Below the pieces are notes generated by a model. That model made no database searches, was not told where the DNA came from, and saw only the letters and a list, made by a program, of their open reading frames with translations. 23,624 bases of DNA from Pseudomonadota bacterium (GTDB lineage Bacteria > Pseudomonadota > Gammaproteobacteria > Burkholderiales > Burkholderiaceae_D), in assembly GCA_023420795.1 (NCBI GenBank), contig JAEZVM010000125.1, positions 1 through 23,624 on the forward strand, written 5' to 3'. This document shows, one piece after another, positions 15,346-23,063 of this stretch (positions are counted from its first letter, which is position 1; each line of letters opens with the position of its first letter). A program made the position numbers and the translations under genes.

Positions 15346-15678
15346 TCACCGCACCACCAGTATCAGTGCAGCAAGCGATGCCACCAGGGCTGTGCCAGCG
15401 AGCCACAGCGCGATGGTGGTTTTGCGTGACATCTCGGACAGTCCGGTGGAAAGGCTTTGGATCTGCTCCGCCATGCTTTTTACCAGCTCGGCATTGGCTG
15501 CCTGTGCTTCTTCCAGTATTTGTAGCCGTTGCACCAGTTCAGCTGCCTGCAGCGCAGGCTCGGAATCAGGGGAAATCGGCTGGGGCCGCGGACGGGAATT
15601 CCATTTGTCCCACAGGGTAGTGGCAGCGTCCAGAACTTTGGGGCCATGCAGGATGACCTGGCTCCAGGGAATAGGCAT
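15346..15678 (-). CDS. Small coiled-coil protein with C-terminal membrane anchor
   Basis: The protein has 110 residues and an unknown function. A short hydrophobic or amphipathic N-terminus (MPIPWSQVILHGPKVLDAATTLWDKW) is followed by a proline-rich linker. A predicted coiled coil covers about 40-86 (ELVQRLQILEEAQAANAELV), and one transmembrane helix at about 88-109 ends two residues before the stop. It has no signal peptide, so it looks like a tail-anchored protein with its body in the cytoplasm. GGAGA lies six bases before the ATG at 15678, supporting that it is a real gene. It is 85 bases from the next minus-strand gene downstream (14832-15260). Confidence 0.7.
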   Translation of the reverse strand: MPIPWSQVILHGPKVLDAATTLWDKWNSRPRPQPISPDSEPALQAAELVQRLQILEEAQAANAELVKSMAEQIQSLSTGLSEMSRKTTIALWLAGTALVASLAALILVVR

Positions 15679-15849
15679 GAGAGTTCTCCAACAATGTACG
15701 GCAGGATGTAACTATAGCCTGAGCGAGTCCTGCATGTGGCTACTGCCATAGTCTGCCAGTGATGGCGGCTATTTTGTGCCTGGCAGTTCGCCTCCCGCCG
15801 CAAGAAGATCTAAGTTATTGACTCTTAAGGAGTTGAGATGCAGGCAGCA

Positions 15850-15866
15850 TTGGCATAGTTCTTGTA
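15850..15866 (+). promoter_or_regulatory. Weak sigma-54-like promoter upstream of cytochrome c'
   Basis: TTGGCATAGTTCTTGTA compares with the sigma-54 consensus YTGGCACGRNNNTTGCW with three mismatches. The -24 GG is kept, but the -12 GC reads GT. The spacing is right and the predicted leader is about 65 bases. No activator gene or clear enhancer site was found nearby. Confidence 0.22.
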
Positions 15867-15943
15867 AGAAATTGGAATTTTGGCTTTCCGGTGTCACTGC
15901 CCAGTGAGCGGCCGGATGCTGTTCACCCTCAAGAGGAGAAAAT

Positions 15944-16402
15944 ATGAACAAGAAATTGATCATCGCATTGATCGCAACCGCCATTGCTGGCACCGCCGGC
16001 GCCCAGATGAAGCCCGAGGATGCGATCAAGTTCCGCCAGTCCGGCTATGCCTTCATGGCGTGGAACATGCAGCGCATCAAGGCCAATGTCGAAGGCAGCA
16101 AGTTCGACAAGGATGAAGTCGTCAAGGCCGCCAACGCGATCCAGGCGATCGCTAATTCCGGCATGGGTTCGCTCTACCTGCCGGGCACCGACAAGGGCAA
16201 AGGGTGGGAAAACAGCCGCGCCAAGCCGGGCATCTGGACCGAGAAGGAAAAGATGGGCAAGGTGGCGATGGCTTTCAACAAGGAAGCCAATGAGATGGCG
16301 AAGGTCGCTGCAACCGGCGATACCGCTGCAGTGAAGGCCCAGCTCGGCAAGCTCGGCGGCACCTGCAAGGGTTGCCACGACGATTTCAAGATAAAGGACT
16401 GA
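15944..16402 (+). CDS. Cytochrome c' (class II c-type cytochrome)
   Basis: The protein has 152 residues. The signal peptide is MNKKLIIALIATAIAGTAGA. The mature protein is a four-helix bundle with the single haem motif near the C-terminus (C141-K-G-C144-H145, then DDFKIKD), which is characteristic of class II cytochromes. Early mature sequence (AIKFRQSGYAFMAWNMQRIKANV) fits cytochrome c'. These periplasmic proteins bind nitric oxide and related gases and help protect against nitrosative stress, which fits the neighbouring nitrate reductase. AGGAG lies five bases before the ATG. A hairpin terminator follows, then a cytochrome b561 gene 68 bases on, a common pairing in betaproteobacteria. Confidence 0.92.
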   Translation: MNKKLIIALIATAIAGTAGAQMKPEDAIKFRQSGYAFMAWNMQRIKANVEGSKFDKDEVVKAANAIQAIANSGMGSLYLPGTDKGKGWENSRAKPGIWTEKEKMGKVAMAFNKEANEMAKVAATGDTAAVKAQLGKLGGTCKGCHDDFKIKD

Positions 16403-16430
16403 TACCGGTCTGCGGTCTGCTGACACATCG

Positions 16431-16453
16431 AAGGCGCCCGTGGGCGCCTTTTT
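16431..16453 (+). terminator. Intrinsic terminator or attenuator after cytochrome c'
   Basis: AAGGCGCCC (16431-16439) and GGGCGCCTT (16442-16450) form a perfect nine-base stem followed by a T-run. It lies between cytochrome c' and the cytochrome b gene, only 18 bases before the latter's ATG. It would therefore lower b561 expression relative to cytochrome c' unless that gene has its own promoter. Confidence 0.8.
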
Positions 16454-16470
16454 CACTCGGAGAATGAACG

Positions 16471-17172
16471 ATGGCTGACAAGCGCATCAATAAGCGCATA
16501 AGAATCTGGGACCTGCCGACGCGGCTTTTTCACTGGCTGCTGGTTGTTGCGGTGGCCGGTGCGGTGGCGACCGGACAGGTGGGTGGCAGCCTGATCGAAT
16601 GGCACGGCCGGATCGGCCTGCTGATCGTCGGTCTGCTCGCATTTCGCCTGGTCTGGGGTTTGATCGGCTCTACCTATGCGCGCTTCGCGCAGTTCATCCC
16701 GACGCCGCCCCGGATCTCAGCCTACCTGCGCGGCGAACGCCGAACGGAAGGACATAATCCGCTCGGCGCGCTGTCGGTATTCGCGCTGCTCATTCTGCTG
16801 ACGGCGCAGACACTGACCGGCTTGGCGACCAACGACGACATCGCATTCTTCGGCCCGCTGTTCGAGCTGGCCGGCAAGGAACTGAGCAACCGGCTGACCG
16901 GCCTGCATCATTTGATGAGCGATGGCCTGCTGATCCTCGTCGGGCTGCATGTCGCCGCGATCGTGTTCTACGCGCGGATCAGAAAACAGAATCTGGTGAA
17001 GCCGATGATCACCGGCTGGAAGGAAGAGGGAGAAGGTGAGTCGGCCAGCGGTGGCGGCATCCTGCCGTTTGCTGTTGCACTTTTGCTGGCGCTTGCCGCT
17101 GTCTATGGCGCCAGCGGTGCCTGGATGCCGCCGCCTCCGCCACCGCCGGCGGTAGAAACGCCGAGCTGGTGA
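16471..17172 (+). CDS. Cytochrome b561-type membrane cytochrome b
   Basis: This 233-residue integral membrane protein of the cytochrome b561/Ni-Fe hydrogenase b-subunit family begins RIWDLPTRLFHW. Four core helices span about 20-37, 46-66, 98-118 and 148-168. Candidate haem-b ligands are H21, H45, H146 or H147, and H160. A fifth hydrophobic segment (197-213) leads to an unusual tail with seven consecutive prolines (220-226). It probably moves electrons from quinol to a periplasmic c-type cytochrome, and the cytochrome c' gene just upstream is the natural partner; this is inferred from the pairing. GGAG is eight bases before the ATG. It is convergent with the permease gene. Confidence 0.9.
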   Translation: MADKRINKRIRIWDLPTRLFHWLLVVAVAGAVATGQVGGSLIEWHGRIGLLIVGLLAFRLVWGLIGSTYARFAQFIPTPPRISAYLRGERRTEGHNPLGALSVFALLILLTAQTLTGLATNDDIAFFGPLFELAGKELSNRLTGLHHLMSDGLLILVGLHVAAIVFYARIRKQNLVKPMITGWKEEGEGESASGGGILPFAVALLLALAAVYGASGAWMPPPPPPPAVETPSW

Positions 17173-17198
17173 GCGGTGGCAGAGGAAATTCTCAGTTT

Positions 17199-17226
17199 GT
17201 CATCCCGAACGAAAGTGAGGGATCTC
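17199..17226. repeat. Copy of a widespread dispersed intergenic repeat
   Basis: The segment starts GTCATCCCGAAC and ends GTGAGGGATCTC, with the imperfect inverted arms ATCCC and GGGAT. It resembles the short repeat GTCATTCCGAGCG...GAGGAATCTC scattered between genes in many bacterial genomes. It lies in the gap between two convergent genes, a typical place for such elements. The assignment is from memory of the motif, not a search. Confidence 0.5.
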
Positions 17227-17258
17227 ACCCGCTTCATGGACTGCGTATCAGCATGAAA

Positions 17259-17281
17259 GGCGGCGGATCGTCACCGCCGCC
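17259..17281 (-). terminator. Hairpin terminator of the NCS2 permease gene
   Basis: GGCGGCGG (17259-17266) and CCGCCGCC (17274-17281) form a perfect eight-base stem with a seven-base loop. On the minus strand it is followed by TTT and lies about a dozen bases past the permease stop. The short T-run makes it moderate evidence only. Confidence 0.55.
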
Positions 17282-17292
17282 TATCCCAACGA

Positions 17293-18600
17293 TCAGTTCC
17301 CGTCTTTCTTGCCGATCGACAGGATCGCGTACAGGATGATTGCGCCGAAGGTCGCGGTCCCGATGCCGCCAAGCGCGAACTGACCCATCTTCAGCGTGAA
17401 GTCGCCTGCGCCGAGCACCAGCGTGACGGCAGTGACGATCAGGTTGCGGTTGTCGGAAAAATCGACCTTGTTCTCCACCCAGATGCGCGCGCCGGCAACC
17501 GTGATCAGGCCGAACACCACGATGGAAACACCACCCAGCACCGCGCCCGGAATGGTCTGGATGATCGCGCCGAACTTCGGCGAGAAGCCGAGCACCAGTG
17601 CGATTACCGCTGCAATCACGAATACCAGCGTGGAATAGATCTTCGTCGCCGCCATGACTCCGATATTTTCCGCATAGGTCGTCACACCGGTACCGCCGAC
17701 GCTGCCAGACAGCATTGTTGCGACGCCGTCGCCGACGAAGGCGCGGCCCATGTAACGGTCGAGGTTTTCGCCGGTCATCGCGCTGACTGCCTTGATATGG
17801 CCGAGGTTTTCGGCCACGAGAATGATGGCGACCGGCGCCAGCAGGGCCATTGCATCCGCCTTGAATACCGGCGCAACGAAACTCGGCACACCGAACCATG
17901 CGGCATTCGCGACCACGGAGAAATCGATCGGCTTGCCCAGCCCTGCGCCATTGGTGAGAACGAAGTAGAGTGCATACGCCAGCAGCAGGCCGATCAGAAT
18001 CAGCAGGCGCTGCGCCATCCCGCGCGTGAACACCGCCACCGTGCCGACGCAGAGAATCGTGGCCAGTGCCATCCATGCGTCGAAGTTGTTGCCGGACACG
18101 CCCTTGACCGCGATCGGTGCCAGGTTCAGGCCGATCACCGCCACCACCGCGCCGGTTACTACCGGCGGCATCAGCTTTTCGATCCATGCGGTGCCGGTCG
18201 CCATCACCAGCAGGCCGATCAGCGCATAGACTAGGCCGCAGGCGATGATGCCCCCAAGCGCGACGCCCATGTTGGCGTTCGGCCCCTGTCCGCTATAGCC
18301 GGTAACGAGAATGACCAGTCCGATGAAGGCGAAGCTAGAACCGAGATAGCTCGGCACGCGTCCGCCGACGAACACGAAAAAGAGCAGCGTGCCAACGCCC
18401 GACATGAAAATCGCCAGATTCGGGTCGAAGCCCATCAACAGCGGCGCCAGCACGGTCGCGCCGAACATCGCGACCACGTGCTGCAGCCCCATCGCGATGG
18501 TCTGTGCCCAGGGCAGCCGCTCATCGGTGCCGATGACGGGGCGTCCTCCGTCATTGGTGCTGGCGCGCAGGCGCCATTGGGGGAAATAGGTGTTTGCCAT
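17293..18600 (-). CDS. NCS2-family nucleobase permease (uracil/xanthine type)
   Basis: This 435-residue inner-membrane transporter is close to UraA/RutG in length, with about 14 hydrophobic segments. The substrate-site glutamates of UraA-type carriers are present: E264 in LVAENLGHIKAVSAMTG and E311 in GVTTYAENIGVMA. GDGVATMLSGSVGGTG between them is the family signature. It imports uracil or a related base by proton symport; a choice between uracil and xanthine cannot be made safely. The start at 18600 has GGAGAA eight bases upstream. An open frame reaches back to 18708, but that extension is low-complexity and lacks a ribosome site. No pyrimidine-degradation genes adjoin it. Confidence 0.9.
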   Translation of the reverse strand: MANTYFPQWRLRASTNDGGRPVIGTDERLPWAQTIAMGLQHVVAMFGATVLAPLLMGFDPNLAIFMSGVGTLLFFVFVGGRVPSYLGSSFAFIGLVILVTGYSGQGPNANMGVALGGIIACGLVYALIGLLVMATGTAWIEKLMPPVVTGAVVAVIGLNLAPIAVKGVSGNNFDAWMALATILCVGTVAVFTRGMAQRLLILIGLLLAYALYFVLTNGAGLGKPIDFSVVANAAWFGVPSFVAPVFKADAMALLAPVAIILVAENLGHIKAVSAMTGENLDRYMGRAFVGDGVATMLSGSVGGTGVTTYAENIGVMAATKIYSTLVFVIAAVIALVLGFSPKFGAIIQTIPGAVLGGVSIVVFGLITVAGARIWVENKVDFSDNRNLIVTAVTLVLGAGDFTLKMGQFALGGIGTATFGAIILYAILSIGKKDGN

Positions 18601-18760
18601 TAAGGTTCTCCGGGAGGATGGATGTGTTTGCGCAGGGCGCGCGTTTATCCGCAGATTGTCGAAATTTTTACGCCCGGCAAGTTTATTGAGAAGTGGAGGA
18701 ACCCACAATAAAAAACATGCTTGTACTGTTGTACGAATGTGTAGAGGTAGAAGCTCTGCC

Positions 18761-18785
18761 CCCGGAAGGACCGCTACCTCCCGGG
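18761..18785. terminator. Inverted repeat downstream of the RND operon
   Basis: CCCGGAAGG (18761-18769) and CCTCCCGGG (18777-18785) pair over nine bases with one wobble and a seven-base loop, about a dozen bases past the pump gene's stop. No T-run follows, so it may be a Rho-assisted or weak terminator. The rest of 18601-18797 shows only the permease ribosome site and no gene. Confidence 0.35.
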
Positions 18786-18797
18786 ATGTGGCGGGGC

Positions 18798-21700
18798 TTA
18801 GTGACTTCCGGCAGGTTCCGCTTCTCGTTTGCCGCGCAGCCGGTTCCCGGTGCGCCGCAACAGCTGCTCCAGATCGTCCATATAGGTAAACACCGCCGGC
18901 ACCACCAGCAGGCTGAGCACGGTGGATGTAATCAGCCCGCCGATCACCGCAATCGCCATCGGCGAGCGGAAGCTGGCGTCGGAGGCCCCGAGACCGAGTG
19001 CGATCGGCATCATGCCGGCACCCATCGCGAGGGTGGTCATGATGATCGGGCGTGCGCGCTTATGGCAGGCGTCGAGCAGTGCGTCGAAGCGGCTCATGTG
19101 ATGGTCGCGGCGGGCCACGATTGCATACTCCACCAGCAGGATCGAGTTCTTGGTGGCGATGCCCATCAGCATGATGAGGCCGATCAGCGACGGCATCGAG
19201 AAGCTCTTCTGCGCGATCAGCAGGCTGACGAAGGCGCCGCCCAATGACAGCGGCAGCGCGGCGAGAATCGTTACCGGATGCAGGAAGTCCTTGAACAGAA
19301 GCACCAGCACGACATAGATGCACAGCACGCCGGTCAGCATCGCGAGGCCGAAGCTGGCGAACAGTTCGCCCATTACTTCGGCGTCGCCGATTTCGACGAC
19401 GCGCACACCCGGCGGCAGGTTCGCCACCGACGGCAGTTGCTGCACCGCCGCCGTCACTTCGCCCAAAGGCAGGCCGGACAGCTCGATCTCGAAGTTGATG
19501 TTGCGCGAGCGGTCGTAGCGGTCGATCACTGCCGGGCCGCCGGCAATTTCCAGGTCGGCGACCTGGCCGAGCATTACCGGGCCGCGTGCGCCGGGCACGG
19601 CCAGCCGTTCCAGCACGGCGAGGTCTTCGCGCGCCGATTCCTCCAGCTTGACCACGATCGGAACCTGCCGCTGCGACAGGTTCAGCTTGGCCAGAGACAT
19701 GTCGTAGTCGCCGACGGTGGCGATCCGCAGCGTCTCTCCGATGGCGGTACTGGTCACGCCGAGGTCGGCAGCGCGGGCGAAATCCGGGCGCACCGCGATC
19801 TCCGGCCGGATCAGGCTGGCAGTGGACGCGATATTGCCGAGGCCGGGAATGGTACGCAGGTCGCGTTCGACCGCGTGCGAAGCGGCCAGCAGCGCATTCG
19901 GGTCTTCGCCGGTCAGCACCAGGATGTATTTTTCGCCGGAGCCGCCGAGACCAACCTTGCTGCGCACGCCGGGCAACCTTTCCAGCGCGGCGCGCATCTC
20001 GTTCTCGATGATCTGCTTGCGCGGGCGTTCGCCGCGCGGGCTCATCTGGATGGTCAGCGTCGCCTTGCGCACCTCGGCCGCGCCCTGTGGCGCGAACGGA
20101 TCGCCGCCGGCGCTGCCGCCGCCGATGGTGGTGTACACGCTCCTGACATGGTTGACACCGCCGACCAGCTGACGGGCATGCTCGGCCGATGCCAGCGTCT
20201 GTTCCAGTGTCACCCCCGGCGGTAGTTCCAGATACACCTGCGTCTGCGAATTGTCGTCCGGCGGAATGAAGCCGGTCGGCAGCAGCGGAATCATCGCGAT
20301 CGAGCCGAAGAAGAACAGGGTGGCGGCGATCATCGTGGTCGCGCGATGCTTCAGGCACCACGCGGCAGCGCGCATATACAGCCGCATCCAGCGCGGCTCG
20401 CCGTGGTCGGCGCCGGCTGCCTTCAGGATATAGGCAGACATCATCGGCGTGAGCACGCGCGCGACCACAAGCGATGCGAATACCGCGAGTGCGGCGGTCC
20501 AGCCGAATTGCTTGAAGAATCTGCCGGCCACGCCGCTCATGAAGGCGGTCGGCAGGAACACCGCGATCAGCGTGAAGGTAGTGGCGATCACCGCCAGCCC
20601 GATCTCGTCGGCAGCTTCCATCGCCGCCTGATATGGCGTCTTACCCATGCGCAGGTGGCGCACGATATTTTCCACTTCCACGATCGCATCATCGACCAGG
20701 ATGCCGACCACCAGCGACAGCGCCAGGAGCGTGATGACGTTGATCGAGAAGCCGAGCAGGTACATGCCGATGAAGGCGGGAATCACGGACAGCGGCAGCG
20801 CCACCGCCGAGACAAAGGTTGCGCGCCAGTCGCGCAGGAACAGCCAGACCACCACCACAGCGAGGATCGCGCCTTCGTACAGCAGGTGCATCGAGCCGTC
20901 GTATTCCTCCTGCACCGGATCGACGAAGTTGAATGCCTCGGTCAGTTCCAGGTCGGGATGCTGCTGTTTCAGCTCCGCCAGCGCCTGCTGCACGGCCGCG
21001 CCGACTGCGACTTCGCTCTCGCCCTTGCTGCGGGAAACCTCGAAGCCGACCACCGGCTGGCCGTTCAGCAGTGCAGCGGAACGCTGTTCGGCGATGGTGT
21101 CGGTGACAGTTGCCACCTCGTCTAGACGGATACGGCGGCCATCGGGCAGCGCCAGCTGCAAAGCAGCGAGTTCTTCGGCGGAGCGAACCGTGGCCAATGT
21201 GCGGATCGGCTGCTCGCTGTTGCCGAGGTCGGCGCGTCCGCCGGCGCTTTCAGTCTGCACCAGCCGCAGCTGGCGCGAGATGTCGGCGGCGGTGGTGCCA
21301 AGCGCCTGCACGCGGGCCGGATCGAGCGCGACGCGGATTTCGCGGCTGACCCCGCCGACACGGTTGACCGCGCCGACGCCGCGCACCGTCAGCAGCTTGC
21401 GGGTTACATCGTTATCGACGAACCACGACATCGCCTCGTCGTCCATGCTTGGCGAGCGGATGGTGAAGGCCAGCACCGGCTGCGCGGCGAGGTCCATCTT
21501 GTTGACGATGGGATCGCGCAGGTCGCCCGGCAGGTCGCTGCGCACCCGGGCGACTGCCGAGCGAACATCGTCCACCGCCTCCTGCACCGGCTTCTCAAGG
21601 CGGAATTCGGCGGTGATGCTGACGCCGCCGTCCTGCACCTTGGTGTAGATGTGCTTCAGGCCCTGCACGGTCGCGATCGAGTTTTCCAGCTTGCGCGCGA

Positions 21701-21890
21701 CCTCGGTCTCCAGCTGGCCCGGCGCTGCGCCCGGCAGCGAGGCTGTCACGGATACCGTCGGCAGCTCGATGTCGGGGAAGTTCTGCACCTTCATCGCATT
21801 GAAGGACATCACGCCGCCGAAGGTCAGCAGCACGAACAGCATGACCGCCGGAATCGGGTTCCGGATCGACCATGACGATACGTTCATCAT
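18798..21890 (-). CDS. RND efflux pump, inner-membrane transporter (HAE1/AcrB-like)
   Basis: This 1030-residue transporter has the RND architecture: TM1 at the N-terminus, a large periplasmic loop, a helix bundle from about 338, a second periplasmic loop and a second bundle. Proton-relay residues are present: D400-D401 in VVGILVDDAIVEVENIV and the lysine in LMGIATKNSILLVEY. This places it with hydrophobic/amphiphilic drug exporters (HAE1) rather than metal exporters. With the two upstream genes it forms a tripartite pump through both membranes. Its ATG overlaps the stop of the fusion-protein gene by four bases (21887-21890), showing translational coupling; an in-frame ATG follows immediately. 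Drug specificity cannot be inferred. No local repressor gene is visible. Confidence 0.95.
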   Translation of the reverse strand: MMNVSSWSIRNPIPAVMLFVLLTFGGVMSFNAMKVQNFPDIELPTVSVTASLPGAAPGQLETEVARKLENSIATVQGLKHIYTKVQDGGVSITAEFRLEKPVQEAVDDVRSAVARVRSDLPGDLRDPIVNKMDLAAQPVLAFTIRSPSMDDEAMSWFVDNDVTRKLLTVRGVGAVNRVGGVSREIRVALDPARVQALGTTAADISRQLRLVQTESAGGRADLGNSEQPIRTLATVRSAEELAALQLALPDGRRIRLDEVATVTDTIAEQRSAALLNGQPVVGFEVSRSKGESEVAVGAAVQQALAELKQQHPDLELTEAFNFVDPVQEEYDGSMHLLYEGAILAVVVVWLFLRDWRATFVSAVALPLSVIPAFIGMYLLGFSINVITLLALSLVVGILVDDAIVEVENIVRHLRMGKTPYQAAMEAADEIGLAVIATTFTLIAVFLPTAFMSGVAGRFFKQFGWTAALAVFASLVVARVLTPMMSAYILKAAGADHGEPRWMRLYMRAAAWCLKHRATTMIAATLFFFGSIAMIPLLPTGFIPPDDNSQTQVYLELPPGVTLEQTLASAEHARQLVGGVNHVRSVYTTIGGGSAGGDPFAPQGAAEVRKATLTIQMSPRGERPRKQIIENEMRAALERLPGVRSKVGLGGSGEKYILVLTGEDPNALLAASHAVERDLRTIPGLGNIASTASLIRPEIAVRPDFARAADLGVTSTAIGETLRIATVGDYDMSLAKLNLSQRQVPIVVKLEESAREDLAVLERLAVPGARGPVMLGQVADLEIAGGPAVIDRYDRSRNINFEIELSGLPLGEVTAAVQQLPSVANLPPGVRVVEIGDAEVMGELFASFGLAMLTGVLCIYVVLVLLFKDFLHPVTILAALPLSLGGAFVSLLIAQKSFSMPSLIGLIMLMGIATKNSILLVEYAIVARRDHHMSRFDALLDACHKRARPIIMTTLAMGAGMMPIALGLGASDASFRSPMAIAVIGGLITSTVLSLLVVPAVFTYMDDLEQLLRRTGNRLRGKREAEPAGSH

Positions 21891-23029
21891 GACGGTGCTC
21901 CCTGCTTCGCCGGTGCGGCGTTCTGAACCACGCGCACCAGGTCGCCATCATTGAGGAATCCTGCGCCGCTGGTGACCACGCTCATGTCCGGCGTCACCGC
22001 TTCGAGTACCTCGACCTGCCCGTTGATGCGCCGGCCGGTGCGCACCTTGAGCTGGTTGACGCGGCTGTCCGGGTTCAGCCGGAACACATAGCTGAAGCCA
22101 TCGCGCAGCACCACGGCCTGCTGCGGCACAGTTAACGCGGACGACATGCCGAGCTCGAACTCGCCGCGCGCGAACATGCCGGCCTTCGCCGGGGCGGTGT
22201 CGCCTTCAGCGGGAAGCAGATCGACGTATACCAGCGCCGATCGGTTTTGCAGATCGACGGTCGGGCCGATCATTCGCACCTTGCCTCTGATCTGAGCGCC
22301 ACCGGGCACGGTTACCAGTGCCGGCGTGCCGGACTTGATCCGGCCGAGTTCGGCAGAGGTCACTTCCGCGCGCCATTCCAGCCGGCCCTTGCGGATCATG
22401 CGGAACAGCTCGGTGCCGGCGCCGGTGACCGCGCCGACGGTCGCCTTGCGGTCGGAAATGATGCCGCCGTCCGGCGCAATCACCTGCACATGCCTCAAGC
22501 GCAACTGCTGCGCGGCCAGTGTCGCCTTTGCTGCAGCCACGCGCGCCTTCGCAGTCTGCTCGGCGGTTAGGTACTGGTTGATCTGCTGCGCGCTCAGTGC
22601 GCCGGTTTCCTGCAGCGTGCGGGCGCGCGCGGCGTTGGCCGCCGCTTCGGCAGCGGTGGCTTCGGCTTCCAGCACGCTGGCGCGGGCCTGCGCGACATCG
22701 GCTTCGACCGATTCGCCGGCGAAGAGGGCGAGAACCTCGCCGGCACGCACGCGGTCACCGACATTGACGCGCACCTCGGCCAGGCGCAGGCCGTTCGATT
22801 CGCTGCCGATGCTGGCCTCATGCCAGGCGGCGATGTTGCCGTTGGCGACCAGCCTGATCGGCAGCTCAACCTTGACAGGGCGCGCTACCGTGACTGTCAT
22901 TGTCGGCTTCTGGGCGGTTTCCTTTTTTTCTTCCGGCTGATTCTGCTTGCCGGAGAACAGCCCGATGCCTGCGCCGGCAAGGACGAGGAGGGCGATGATG
23001 ACGAGTGCTTTACGGTTGGGACGTTTCAT
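21887..23029 (-). CDS. RND efflux membrane-fusion (periplasmic adaptor) protein
   Basis: The protein has 380 residues. One N-terminal membrane anchor (about 8-30: ALVIIALLVLAGAGIGLF) is followed by a charged linker. A lipoyl-like half-domain contains SNGLRLAEVRVNVGDRVRAG. A long alpha-helical hairpin rich in Ala and Glu covers about 108-170, then the second lipoyl half and beta-barrel domains with VPQQAVVLRDG near 300. It bridges the pump and the outer-membrane channel. ATG at 23029 was chosen; a TTG at 23044 would add five residues. The ribosome site is weak. It lies 34 bases after the outer-membrane factor gene and overlaps the pump gene. Confidence 0.92.
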   Translation of the reverse strand: MKRPNRKALVIIALLVLAGAGIGLFSGKQNQPEEKKETAQKPTMTVTVARPVKVELPIRLVANGNIAAWHEASIGSESNGLRLAEVRVNVGDRVRAGEVLALFAGESVEADVAQARASVLEAEATAAEAAANAARARTLQETGALSAQQINQYLTAEQTAKARVAAAKATLAAQQLRLRHVQVIAPDGGIISDRKATVGAVTGAGTELFRMIRKGRLEWRAEVTSAELGRIKSGTPALVTVPGGAQIRGKVRMIGPTVDLQNRSALVYVDLLPAEGDTAPAKAGMFARGEFELGMSSALTVPQQAVVLRDGFSYVFRLNPDSRVNQLKVRTGRRINGQVEVLEAVTPDMSVVTSGAGFLNDGDLVRVVQNAAPAKQGAPS

Positions 23030-23063
23030 GTCTGTTCTGATCAATCGTGTTCGGAATGCCAGC

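Noticed and set aside
15818..15823. TTGACT as a -35 element for cytochrome c'
   Set aside because: No -10-like hexamer occurs 16-18 bases downstream.
18693..19247. Plus-strand frame starting GTG at 18693
   Set aside because: Most of it is antisense to the pump gene end, its early residues match no family and a small separate gene is not supported.
19060..20361. A 433-residue minus-strand frame inside the RND pump
   Set aside because: Frame-shifted shadow of the pump gene, Arg-rich and without membrane segments.
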